Under the pieces are notes generated by a model. It did not search any database. It was not told the DNA's origin and saw nothing but the letters and a program-made list of their open reading frames with translations. The position numbers were made by a program, and so were the translations under genes. From assembly GCA_013368445.1 (NCBI GenBank), contig JAACJO010000002.1, forward strand, positions 1,054,001 through 1,118,000: a DNA stretch of 64,000 nucleotides. The letters are read 5' to 3'. The first letter of the stretch is position 1. Every line of letters begins with the position of its first letter. Below are positions 55,029 to 64,000 of this stretch, piece after piece. This stretch comes from Leucocoprinus leucothites. Lineage: Eukaryota > Basidiomycota > Agaricomycetes > Agaricales > Agaricaceae.

Positions 55029-56854
55029 CTATCCAGCTGCCCTCGGCGCTCTATCGTCGTCGTTGTCTGGAGGCCTCACGATGCCACTCTCAAGCATTTC
55101 ATGTATGATGTCATCTTCAGATTGCGCTCCACTAAATAAGAACAAACAATAGTCAGTTTTTGGTATCTTCAAAGATGGGGCAAAGGTAATGGGAAAGAAG
55201 GATGGATAGTTCAGATCGCAGGATCATGAAAATAGTGGTAGTAATCATCACAATCTGCAGTGGAAGAAGTGCTTTTGTAGTAAAAATTTCAAATGAAAAA
55301 GGGTTAAGGACAAGAATTCACGTACAGTACAAGCCTCGCAACATCGCGCAGCACCAACCCAGAAGGATAGTCAATCTTTTGAACACCGGAGACTGTATCT
55401 GCGCGCGTCGGCCCGACATTGAGAAGCATGACGGGTTTTTGGCTATCGATCGCGTGACGCAATAATCTGGCAACATGAATTCATCAGCTTTAATCTCCGT
55501 ACCCACAAGTCCAAGTCAGAGGACGATCATCAGGGAGAAGTGAGTGGTGAGGCTAGAAATGCTAACCTGAAGGCCGAGTATGTCGCAAGCGTAGTCCCTA
55601 TGACGAGCAGACGGTCACAAACGTCGATAAATCGGTACCTATGCGGAAGCAGTCGGCTTGAAATGAAATTAGGAAGACGGTCGTGCTCACGATTTGTCCT
55701 TGGTTGATTGCGGTATTGATTCCCCAAAGAATATGACCTGAGGTTTATGCTTCCCGCGAATGTTTAGCTCGGCCGAAAGCGTCGATCCAATGCTCCCAGT
55801 GACTCACAACCGTATTATGATGGTTCTCCAACAAACATGTTGGGCAATCCGGAATCACAAAATCAGAATATGAAATTCCTAGATGCTCAACGGCAACCTG
55901 TATGCAGCTGCAGGTGAAAATCAATCTTCAGGGTCGGGGTTTAACCAACATACGTCTCCGTCTGGATTAGTCCTGGGCTGAGTGCCCGCACGTTCCATTT
56001 CTTGGACATATTCCAGCCATTTGGGGTTGGCAGATGAAAGCCGGTCTTGGAATGTGTTGCGGTCAACAGTATGGCCACGGTTACAATGAACTTTCTGGAA
56101 AGTTTGAGATAATGCTATAGTTGATCACTAGAGCGACACTACACACATGCAAGGTCCCGTGGAGTTCAAGGATGGAAGATTCAAGTCTAGTTGATGGCCA
56201 GTGAATGCGTGCCTGGGTGACTAGTGCTTTGTGGTGCAAGCCGTCCACATTCTATTGATCCAAGGACCAGAAATCAGATCGACGCGTTGTGATATAATTG
56301 AGAAGGTGGTTGACCTGGGTGATGAGCCGTGGAATGATACCTGCGTGTTGAAGGGCCGCGAGGGCAAAGTGTGTCGTGTTAGGCAAGGCATCTCGTACTG
56401 GAGGATACCCAAGGTACGATCGTAACCTATGAGTGGCTCAATAACGTGCGCATGCACGGAGGTAAGGCAAGTTACCAGTATCGTTGTCTGGAATCCAGAA
56501 TCAGCGAAATCGCCTGGAGGAAGGCCTCTCAGTAGACACTCACCTGAAAGTATGACCTTTCCCGGTTTTGTCGATTAATTCATGGTATAAAATAGGCCTA
56601 CAGCGCCCTCAGTCAGCGCTCGTTTACTACACAGGAACAGCGCACTTGTAGTTTGGGTTCATGTATCGGCCATCGTGTCCTCTATAAGCTCTTATGCCAG
56701 AATCCACACTGACGCCCGCACCAGTGAGCACAGTAACATTTCCAGGCTCAAGAAACGTAGTAATACAGTCAATAGCCTCAGCGCGCGAAACCCGTGGAGC
56801 AGTCGAAACGGCGGAGAGAACAGCCTGAGGAATGCCAGGAACTGTGATTCGCAT
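55029..56854 (-). CDS. SIRT4-like NAD-dependent protein deacylase (sirtuin)
   Basis: Class II sirtuin using NAD+ to remove acyl or ADP-ribosyl groups from lysines; relatives are mitochondrial. The start MRITVPGIPQAVLSAVS at 56854 is followed by NVTVLTGAGVSVDSGIRAYR and GHDGRYMNPNYK. The Rossmann GAG and the catalytic-site NVDGLHHKAL are present (the latter at about 56220-56255). Zinc-site cysteines appear in KVHCNRGH and CPTCLLENHHNTVV. Then VIFFGESI, RFIDVCDRLLVIGTTLATYS, MLLNVGPTRAD and the last exon SEDDIIHEMLESGIVRPP. About eight introns. In-frame ATG at 56908 is possible but would leave even less promoter. Confidence 0.82.
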
Positions 56855-56948
56855 GTGACAGTGGATGACTGAAATTGTGATAAATAGCCGATAGGCCGAC
56901 CCTGCCATTCCCGGTCAACTGCTAACACCGCGACCACGACCGCCATTC
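56855..56948. promoter_or_regulatory. 94-bp bidirectional promoter, sirtuin and PEX7
   Basis: The start codons of the two divergent genes are separated by only 94 bp, so leaders and core promoters must share this segment. No TATA box visible. Confidence 0.6.
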
Positions 56949-58218
56949 ATGAGTCTACCTCGAGCACCCCCAGCATTGTTGCATACGCCCGGATTTGCAC
57001 ATTACTCGCTTGCTTGGTCGCCTTTTCATACGACGCGCCTGGCTCTTGCATCTTCGGCAAACTTTGGCCTGGTCGGGAATGGTAGATTGCATCTAGTTTC
57101 CGTGCATCCCGGCCCAAATGGAATGCAGAACATAACACTGGACAAATAGTACGTTGGACATTCAATCTTTCAAAACGGGTTTTAAACCTTGAAGGTCGCA
57201 GCTATGAGACGCAAGATGGCTTGTATGATGTCGCTTGGTCTGAGATTCATGAAAACCAGCTCGTTACTGCATCTGGGGATGGATCAATACGGATGTGGGA
57301 TGTTGTGCTGAATGTTAGTTCCTGGCTCCAGGCGGATATAGAATAAAAGTGACAAGTCTCTATGCCACAGGATCTTCCTATTCGTGTTTGGCAGGAACAT
57401 TCAAGAGAGGTATTCTCTGTCGATTGGTCGAATATCAAGAAAGATACTTTCGCCTCGTCTTCCTGGGATGGCATGATAAAACTTGTGCGTTTGTCCCGAT
57501 TCACTCTACCTGCGTGAGTAAACCATTAAACTATCCCTCTGATAGTGGCTACCAGATCGTCCTCGCTCAGTTCTCACTATGCAAGCACACCATTCCTGTG
57601 TTTATCAAGCCCTTTTCTCTCCACACCAACCCGATCTCCTTGCTTCATGTTCAACCGATGGCACACTTAAAATATTTGACCTCCGTACCCAAACTTATGC
57701 TCCTCCCACTGGTGGTATCAACACGAACTTTGCTACACCCCTAACAGCTGCCGTGCTCACAGTACCGGCTTCTACAACCGAAGTTCTCTCCATAGACTGG
57801 AACAAGTATAAACCCTTCGTGCTTGCAAGCGCCGGAGTAGATAAGATGGCAAAGGTGTGGGACTGTAGAATGATCAAGCTTGGCGAGGTGGGGCAAGTCG
57901 GTGGGCAGTGCGAAACCCAGCTACTAGGGCACGAATATGCAGTCAGGAAGGTTCAATGGAGTCCACATCGCGCGGATGTACTCTCCACGGCGAGCTATGA
58001 CATGACATGTCGAGTGTACGCATATACGTTCTCTTGCGTGACGATACTAGCTCTTATCTTGTCTTGACAGATGGTCGACAACACCTCCACCAGGCAGAAT
58101 ACTCCACATCCACGATCCACACACAGAGTTCGTTGTTGGATGTGGCTGGTCACTCTACGAGGATGGAGTCTTGGCAAGCTGTAGTTGGGATGGACGTCTA
58201 AACGTATTCCGACCATGA
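56949..58218 (+). CDS. PEX7: Peroxin 7, PTS2 receptor
   Basis: Cytosolic WD40 receptor that recognises PTS2 signals and carries matrix enzymes to peroxisomes. The start [20 protein letters not shown] is followed by [16 protein letters not shown]. After introns come [115 protein letters not shown] and the closing blade [15 protein letters not shown]. Six or seven WD repeats, about 340 residues, five introns. All junctions restore the family sequence, so the gene looks intact. Confidence 0.9.
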
Positions 58219-58782
58219 CATTGTGCACTGTCACGGGCAGAATTCTGCCATTTACATATCCTTCAGGGAGCAAAACCCCGACACTGTTCTTGAGGCCAGC
58301 GAATGGCAGCTTGCGTAACACTTGACTTTCTTCTAGGTTAATACCTCTACCAAAAATTGGAGAAAATTAAACTAAGCCTTGGGGGATGCATCATTGTTTA
58401 TGATATGGCCAGTGAGCGAAGCGATGTTTATGTGCATTCTGGGCCCGTGGCTGCGTGGGACTTGAATCTTGAAGCTTGAATCCCGAAATTTGTGGGTACT
58501 GTGCAGTAGTAATGTACATACGGCCTTAACTAGATGATTGTGACTACCGTAACTTGCGCACATTTTGATCGCTACTTTCTCTTTTCATTCACGTAGGGTG
58601 TGCTTTAAACGTACTCAAAATACACAAAAAGATGGTGCTTGGGCCCGGTTCATCCGAGGTAGGCTGCACCTGAAGAACCCTCTCATCAAGCCATCGATAA
58701 TGCAAACCGTCCTCTCGACCATGGGGCTGCGGTTCCATATGCCCAGTAAAAATAGCGATTCTCATCTGTGTTGAGTGGCACG

Positions 58783-58810
58783 CAGACTCGGGATCGATCA
58801 TCCGAGTCTG
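58783..58810. repeat. Perfect inverted repeat, 9-bp arms
   Basis: CAGACTCGG, a 10-nt spacer with GATCGATC, then CCGAGTCTG. Stable hairpin potential on either strand, about 95 bp from the tRNA-like segment. Confidence 0.5.
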
Positions 58811-58903
58811 GTAGTAATGTGTTTTGTCTCAGCTGTTCCTTTCCCATGAACCCCTTCTCTTCTCGATAAGGTCGCTCATTAACTCTGCTCCATCGACGAC
58901 CAA

Positions 58904-58960
58904 CCGGTCAGAATTGAACCTCAGATCTGAAGGTCAGATGCCACTACACCATAAAACTCC
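58904..58960 (-). other. tRNA-like fragment (possible tRNA pseudogene or SINE head)
   Basis: The minus strand reads TTTTATGGTGTAGTGG, a D-arm with a good pol III A box (TGGTGTAGTGG), then a CATCTGACCTTCAGATC anticodon-arm-like segment and a B-box-like GGTTCAATTCT. The acceptor stem does not pair and the D loop is shortened, so it is not a functional tRNA. The isotype is unclear (Gln- or Gly-like). Confidence 0.4.
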
Positions 58961-59058
58961 TTCGATTATGCATTCTTCCTCGCAGCATCATAACGCCCGA
59001 TCCCTTTGACGGCAACAAAGCCACCACTATTTTATCGCAATCAATCCAAGGCACCTGC

Positions 59059-60030
59059 ATGACAACCCCAGTTTCGACGATTCGCTCGCAACCATCACAA
59101 TCAAATACATCTTTGCCACCAGGCGATGGAAATGCTCATGAACATGATGATAATCCAGAAGACATCCTCTTTGATGCCCTGCAAACACTATATGATTATC
59201 AGCCTGTCACCTTCACGTCAGCCGGCGCATCATATACCTACACATATCCAAGATCTCTAACTTCCAGCTCTATCAAAATAACTTTACGAACCCCTGATAC
59301 AGATGCCGTTAATTGGTCCCTACATGCGTCGTCTGTGTGGATCGCATCAACCCAGTTGGCCAACGGTATCAATTTTTTACGAATAGATCATCATCTCCAA
59401 CGGATAGGTTCCGGTGGTGATGGCACCAAAGAAGACCCAGAGAGGCCATTGAGATTATTGGAATTAGGTGCTTCTGCTGGACTTCCAAGCATCCTCATCG
59501 CCAGGGTCTTCCCTGATGTCTCGGTAGTCGCTTCTGACTATCCAGATTCAAACATCATTCGTACTCTGACTCAAAACATCAGAGATAATGGCGCGGAAGC
59601 TAACTGCCACGCCGCACCCTTTGGTTGGGGAACTGACCCCAGTCCACTATTCTCTCTCGGCAAGGCGGATGGAGTTTATGTGGGCTTTGACCTAATCATC
59701 GCTGCTGATACGCTGTGGAATCCGGACCTGCATTCCATTTTCATTGACACACTGCAACGAACCCTACGCAGAGACCGGCACTCAAGAGTACATCTTGTAG
59801 CGGGGTTGCACACTGGTCGATACACCATCGACTCATTCTTGCGTTCCATCCGGGGAGTTGGGTTTCGCGTTCTGGAGATCATGGAGAGGGAAGTCACTGC
59901 TGCAGGAGGCGGTGAAAAGGCGGGGTCAAGGCAATGGGACGTGGCTAGGGCAGAGTACGAGGAGGAGAAAGATCGGAGAGGATGGGTAATTTGGATCGAG
60001 ATTTGTTGGGAAGAGTGTTATGTATCTTGA
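59059..60030 (+). CDS. EFM7: EFM7/NNT1-like protein methyltransferase
   Basis: Intronless, 323 residues. Family 16 seven-beta-strand methyltransferase; in yeast the relative Efm7 trimethylates the N-terminal glycine and nearby lysine of EF1A. Seen: EDILFDALQTLYDYQPVTF, then the fold entry NWSLHASSVWIASTQLANGI, the SAM-binding motif I LELGASAGLPSILIARVFPD (about 59459-59520), VVASDYPDSNIIRTL (acidic motif), FDLIIAADTLWNPDLHSIF (motif DxxW) and a C-terminal block ending WVIWIEICWEECYVS. The ATG at 59059 is the first in the frame. Target assignment rests on family likeness only. Confidence 0.75.
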   Translation: MTTPVSTIRSQPSQSNTSLPPGDGNAHEHDDNPEDILFDALQTLYDYQPVTFTSAGASYTYTYPRSLTSSSIKITLRTPDTDAVNWSLHASSVWIASTQLANGINFLRIDHHLQRIGSGGDGTKEDPERPLRLLELGASAGLPSILIARVFPDVSVVASDYPDSNIIRTLTQNIRDNGAEANCHAAPFGWGTDPSPLFSLGKADGVYVGFDLIIAADTLWNPDLHSIFIDTLQRTLRRDRHSRVHLVAGLHTGRYTIDSFLRSIRGVGFRVLEIMEREVTAAGGGEKAGSRQWDVARAEYEEEKDRRGWVIWIEICWEECYVS

Positions 60031-60294
60031 GTTTGTCTGTTTCAAGCCCTGTACTGGCACGAGGAATTTGGGCATAAGCAGTAATCGTCAACGAGAAGTA
60101 TTCAGTCGTAGTGTCTATGAACATTTACATATCTACAGTAGGGTACATATATGGAACTGGGGATACAGAATAAAGACAGCAATGTACAAACCGGCTTTCC
60201 AGCGTGAAGTAGGAGACCGCGAAATGAACATACGAGAGAAGCGGGGGCAAATCATCTTGGATTCCCGCTCGAAACGGGAATTAGCCTGGGGCAT

Positions 60295-62002
60295 TTACCG
60301 CGGGGAGGAGGAGCCGCTTGGTGCTCCAAAAGTCAAGATCTTAATAGGCATATGACCATTGGTCCTTTCCTAAGCCGCCATCATCAGCCGGCGCAGAGAT
60401 GAGTCCAAAGGATGAAAATGCTCACGTATAATAAGACAATATTGTCTTCGGTGGCACGAAGATCTTGCAATTTAGATCCGTCCCTCCCAACGGGTGAAAT
60501 TTCTCTTTTCGCCTCGGTGGGTACCAACGGAGTATACTTTCCAACAAAGTCCCATAAAGCTTGCGAAGTCTCGGCGGCGTCCGAATGAGGAGCAAAATTT
60601 ATGGCGTTGATCCTCATTTTCGCCCCGCTCGGATCTTGATCCAGGTACAGAACACGAGTACCCACGATTGCTGGCTCTCCGACGAGATGGGTACTTGCAG
60701 TATTTCGTACTATGACATACTGGCACCAATCGTTCCATGCCACGCTGGCACCACGAAGACACGGCGAGCCGAGCAGTCGTTCGGGGAACATCATCCAATT
60801 GACGACTTTGGAATGGGCCGACGGACGCGCAGAGAGCATGAGAAGTCGGCGGGCCGGGTCAGAATAGAAGAGAGCGGTGGAATTTCCCGGAATATCTGTC
60901 CTTGGAGCGTCGTTCTTGTGGAAGTTGATGACGGAGTTCTTCCATGCATCAGGAAGCTGGAACTGGCGTTTCGGGACAGGTTGCTGGACATTCCTAACAT
61001 TGTAGACGAAGAGAGAGGGCCCGTCGTTGGTCTTTTCAACAACCAGGATATGATCTTGGTCAAGGAACAAGATATCCTGCTTTGCGAGTCTCTACGAAAC
61101 TGGTCAGTTGAATGGTTGCATGTCTAAAAGAGCTGTGGCGTACTGCAGCGTGGAGGGTCTTCCAATTGATGAGAAGTTGTTCCGTCCTGGAGTTCGTGCC
61201 TTCGTACTCAAGGCGAACCAACAGCTTATCTCCGCAAATTGCGACTCTGATACTTGGCAACGCGGTTCCAGGGGCTGGAGAAGCAAAAAAACTGTAATGG
61301 TCAGAGACGGATTCTTTGTGCTTATTGAAGGTCCACATGTCGCGGATCTTAAGAAGCACGTCAATCTGATTTGGTGAACTAAAAAGAGAACACGTCAGTA
61401 AAATTGTATCCTGATCATTTTCTGAAGCGCATACGCAAGAACGTGGCCGGTCACAATCAGTGTTTGAGTAGAATCCAGGGCGACGCATTCGACACGAGGT
61501 GCAGTTGGGATCCTGACATGTCGGGTCTGAGATGGAGGTTTCCCCGTGCGAGAGGAAGGGAGCTCCATAAGCTCCACTCCGTGAGCTGCCACATAGTGGA
61601 TGAACCCATCTGTAATGTCAACGTTCCCCAGAAGAGAAAGCTGGGCTTTCTGTTCATGACCCCACTTGATGACTGGCCAGTCCGTGCGGTAGGAAAGTAG
61701 AAGATTGAAGCGAGCAGGGAATGGAGGACCATGACGGCTAGAGATTGCACCAGACTTCATGCCAGTCAAAGCAAGCTCGTACTTATAGCGAAGCGGAAAG
61801 AATTCCATGGCCAGGACATAGACCCTACGAAAAACCTGAGAGAGCGTGGTGGAGGTGTTAGCTTCTCTATCCTTGACCTCAGTTAGATGGATTCACCTTC
61901 GAGGTAAGGTAGAGGGTGTCTGGATCCATATTCTCGAGAATAAGAATGAGAACATCATTAGAGATCTTGTAGCGGCGAATAGTAGCGAGACGATGAGGAG
62001 AC
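60295..62002 (-). CDS. F-box protein
   Basis: The start MSPHRLATIRRYKISNDVLI at 62002, then LILILENMDPDTLYLTSKVF, matches the short degenerate F-box of mushroom proteins, split by an intron. Exon 2 holds AMEFFPLRYKYELALTGMKS and WGHEQKAQLSLLGNVDI. Later exons resemble beta-propeller-like or unassigned repeats (SVSDHYSFFASPAPGTALPS, GPSLFVYNVRNVQQPVPK, VVNWMMFPERLLGSPCLRG). The last exon, joined across an intron at about 60370-60425, gives HMPIKILTFGAPS and the stop at 60295. About 500 residues. Probable SCF adaptor; the substrate is unknown. Confidence 0.72.
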
Positions 62003-62671
62003 ATGATTTCTTGTCCTCATCCTGTTCATCCTGGATGGCATTTATACCCCACCCCCGTCATCGTCGAAAGAAAAGGAAAATAAAAAACGACGATGGTTGC
62101 TGAGTGGTTAATGAGTCATATCCCTGCTATCCACCGCTGAACAAAACTCGTATTATGTTCGGTGTGGCTGGAAGTAAAAAAAGTTTGCTTCGCGTCGCGT
62201 GTTGGTCGGCATGCGGGTTCATTGTGTCAAACCGCATCTTTTGTAAAGATACCCCGCCTCCGATGCTTCTTGTTAGGGCTGTCATGTCAACGGTATTGAG
62301 TTTGAGATTACACCAGAAAGTTCAGTGATCCAGGTCTGGAAAGTTGTTAACGCCAGGGTATGGGATAAGATTCTAACAATAAGACCCTAATCTTGGGTAT
62401 AGACTTGCCTAATCGGTGCAGAACGTATTTGGCAAGAGCGACCCGACGTAAAGGCACGTCTGCATGAGATGGCTTGAGAAGATAATAAGCAGGAGGTGAT
62501 TGTGAAATACGGTTACGATGGTACTTCCTACCTAAGCTTAAACGCCAACCCTTGGTAGCGGAAGACAAGCGGACGAAACCGCATCGGTACCAGATCTTGC
62601 TTAGTCAGCAATCACTTGGCTTTGGGCATCGCCACTGGCGCTTACATACGGCTTGCAACGTTACACTGATC
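62003..62671. other. Divergent intergenic region
   Basis: F-box and CRIPT promoters. Frames at 62104-62328 and 62347-62568 have no motif. Confidence 0.4.
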
Positions 62672-63133
62672 ATGGTCTGTAAGAGGTGTGAAAAGGTGTG
62701 TTTGCCATTCTGTCCCTTTTGTCTTCAGCTGCTAATCCAATATCCATAGAAACTATCAAAGCTAGCTGCTCCAGATCCATTCACTTCCAGTTCTTCAAGC
62801 ATCAAAGAGGGCTCACGTAAGGTTGGGGAGAACAAGTTGCTTGGTCGACCAGGCAGTTCCAAGAACCGTTTCCAAGTGAGCCTTATCCTTCTAGCCTTGA
62901 AACCTATCTGATCTCTACTACAGCCATACCAGTCTAAATGTAAGGACTGCAAGCAGCCAACGACGCAGAACAATGCCAAATACTGTCATGGTTTGTCGAT
63001 TGCTCTTGCAAGCACTCGTTGCCTAGTGTCCTCATGAACCTTTTTTTCAGGCTGTGCATACAGGAAAGGTCTTTGTTCAATATGCGGAAAACAGATCCTA
63101 GACACGAGCAGCTATGTTATGTCCAACAAGTAG
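62672..63133 (+). CDS. CRIPT homologue (cysteine-rich PDZ-binding protein)
   Basis: About 100 residues in four exons: 62672-62695, 62750-62875, 62924-62990 and 63051-63133. Spliced product: MVCKRCEK, KLSKLAAPDPFTSSSSSI, KEGSRKVGENKLLGRPGSS, KNRFQPYQSKCKDCKQ, AKYCHGCAYRKGLCSICGKQ, ILDTSSYVMSNK. Four CxxC pairs (CKRC, CKDC, CHGC, CSIC) form the zinc-binding fold of the family. In animals CRIPT binds PSD-95 and is linked to the minor spliceosome; the fungal role is open. The exons are too short to stand out as open frames. All four junctions restore the conserved protein. Confidence 0.9.
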
Positions 63134-63309
63134 AGTCTCTTCTGACCCCTTTCGTTTCAGCAGTGTGTAATATATGTATACCATCATCTAATTATACGAT
63201 TGAGAATCATTATGGATTATCCAAGGTGCATGGTGATATCGGAAAGTACATTTGCGGTACGACAGCATTGAGACAAACACGAAAAAGGCCGGGCTATCAA
63301 GTTATTCCA

Positions 63310-64000
63310 TTAAGATTGCATTGCTTTTTTTCTCTCCTCGTAGATCTCCTCGTCAATCGTATTTGCGGTCAAAAATCTCCATACAAATACGTGCTTGCTC
63401 TGCCCGTAGCGGACGAGACGGCCCACAGCTTGCGTCTCGCAAGCTGTATAGATTTCTTGTGATGGCGCAAGCAGAGGAGAGAGGAAGATTGCGTGGTTGG
63501 CCGACGTCAGATTTGCACCGCTTGCGCTCTCATCCATGACGTTGAGGAGAAGCACCCGTTCTTCGCTGTTGTTCTGGAACTCTTCAAGGTTCTTACTCTT
63601 TTGATGTGCGGTGCCCCTGATCTCCAGGAAGGGGATCTTGTGGTATTTGAGGGCCTCGGCAACCTTCTTCATGAGATCTGGGAACTGGACAAAGACGAGG
63701 ATGCGATCTTCTTTTGGTTGTTTCCTATCAGATGTGGTCAATTGTCTGGTTGTCGAGAACAAGAGTCTGGAGACTTACTTAATAAGCTGGACTACTTTTT
63801 CAAGTTTCATGCCGAAGTGTTTTCCGCGGCCGTCGCGTTCAACATCATCTTCGCCCAGTGTATTAGCAAGGACAACATTAAGCACTCGAGCCGCAGACTT
63901 GCATGCACCAGAGGCAGCATAAACGCATTCCTCCTGTTCTGCTGATGCGCGGACACAACTCTGGCAGCCCATATGACCGCATGATGAGAGCACGGCAGCT
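63310..64000 (-). CDS. SNF2-family helicase with RING finger, 3' part
   Basis: Runs off the right edge, so only the C-terminal part is seen. A RING-like segment MLSSCGHMGCQSCVRASAEQ (about 63935-63993) precedes an intron, then the second helicase lobe: DRILVFVQFPDLMKKVAEAL, IRGTAHQKSKNLEEFQ, RVLLLNVMDESASGANLTSA, NHAIFLSPLLAPS, and the arginine-finger motif QAVGRLVRYGQSKHV, ending EEIYEERKKAMQS. RING before the C-lobe recalls SHPRH/IRC20-type chromatin or repair ATPases, but the N-terminal lobe is outside the window, so the subgroup stays open. Confidence 0.75.

Larger units (their letters stand above)
58219..59058. other. Intergenic region with hairpin and tRNA-like segment
   Basis: Contains a 9-bp inverted repeat (58783-58810) and a minus-strand tRNA-like segment (58904-58960), annotated separately. 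No protein gene seen. Confidence 0.45.

Noticed and set aside
62725..62979. 84-codon frame on the minus strand
   Set aside because: It lies opposite the CRIPT exons, which restore a conserved protein; shadow frame.

Overview
This window is nuclear DNA of a filamentous basidiomycete, most likely an Agaricomycete (mushroom-forming fungus). The evidence is the dense, mostly single-copy eukaryotic genes cut by many 45-70 nt GT-AG introns, and the family signatures: a STAND/NACHT NTPase with the short N-terminal peptide common in mushrooms, basidiomycete-type GH16 glucanases, F-box proteins, and a CCCH plus RING-IBR protein. No ribosomal RNA, CRISPR, plasmid or bacterial feature is visible. Gene models below are spliced by eye from reading-frame continuity, splice sites and family conservation. 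Spans are start codon to stop codon including introns.

Layout. 0.2-10 kb: CCZ1 (vacuolar Rab GEF subunit), a UBP12/USP15-like ubiquitin protease and a dihydroxyacetone kinase that carries an apparent one-base frameshift. 12-14 kb: a hexose/MFS transporter, with gene-poor DNA on both sides. 16.5-19.3 kb: a CCCH zinc-finger/RING-IBR gene interrupted by an in-frame stop and ending before RING2. 19.7-30 kb: cytochrome c heme lyase, an aldo-keto reductase, TIM44 and PIF1 helicase, with an unexplained 2.8 kb tract at 20.6-23.4 kb. 30.6-35 kb: a small two-exon protein, an F-box/leucine-rich-like protein and a DUF676 lipase. 35.9-42 kb: phosphoglucomutase, ATP-dependent NAD(P)HX dehydratase and a mitochondrial BipA/TypA-type GTPase. 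42.8-54.2 kb, the accessory part: a GH16 glucanase, a protein with three C-x2-C...W-x2-H-x3-C fingers, a NACHT NTPase, a second GH16 glucanase and a one-finger relative of the finger protein. 55-64 kb: SIRT4-like sirtuin and PEX7 sharing a 94 bp divergent promoter, an EFM7-like methyltransferase, an F-box protein, CRIPT, and the 3' part of a SNF2/RING helicase running off the right edge.

How the genes relate. Most are housekeeping genes without operon logic. Several act in mitochondria (heme lyase, TIM44, BipA-like GTPase, perhaps the sirtuin and PIF1), in sugar metabolism (transporter, phosphoglucomutase, dihydroxyacetone kinase, glucanases) or in ubiquitin and F-box control. The least described part is 42.8-54.2 kb, where a recurring GH16 plus C2HC-finger gene pair brackets a NACHT NTPase.
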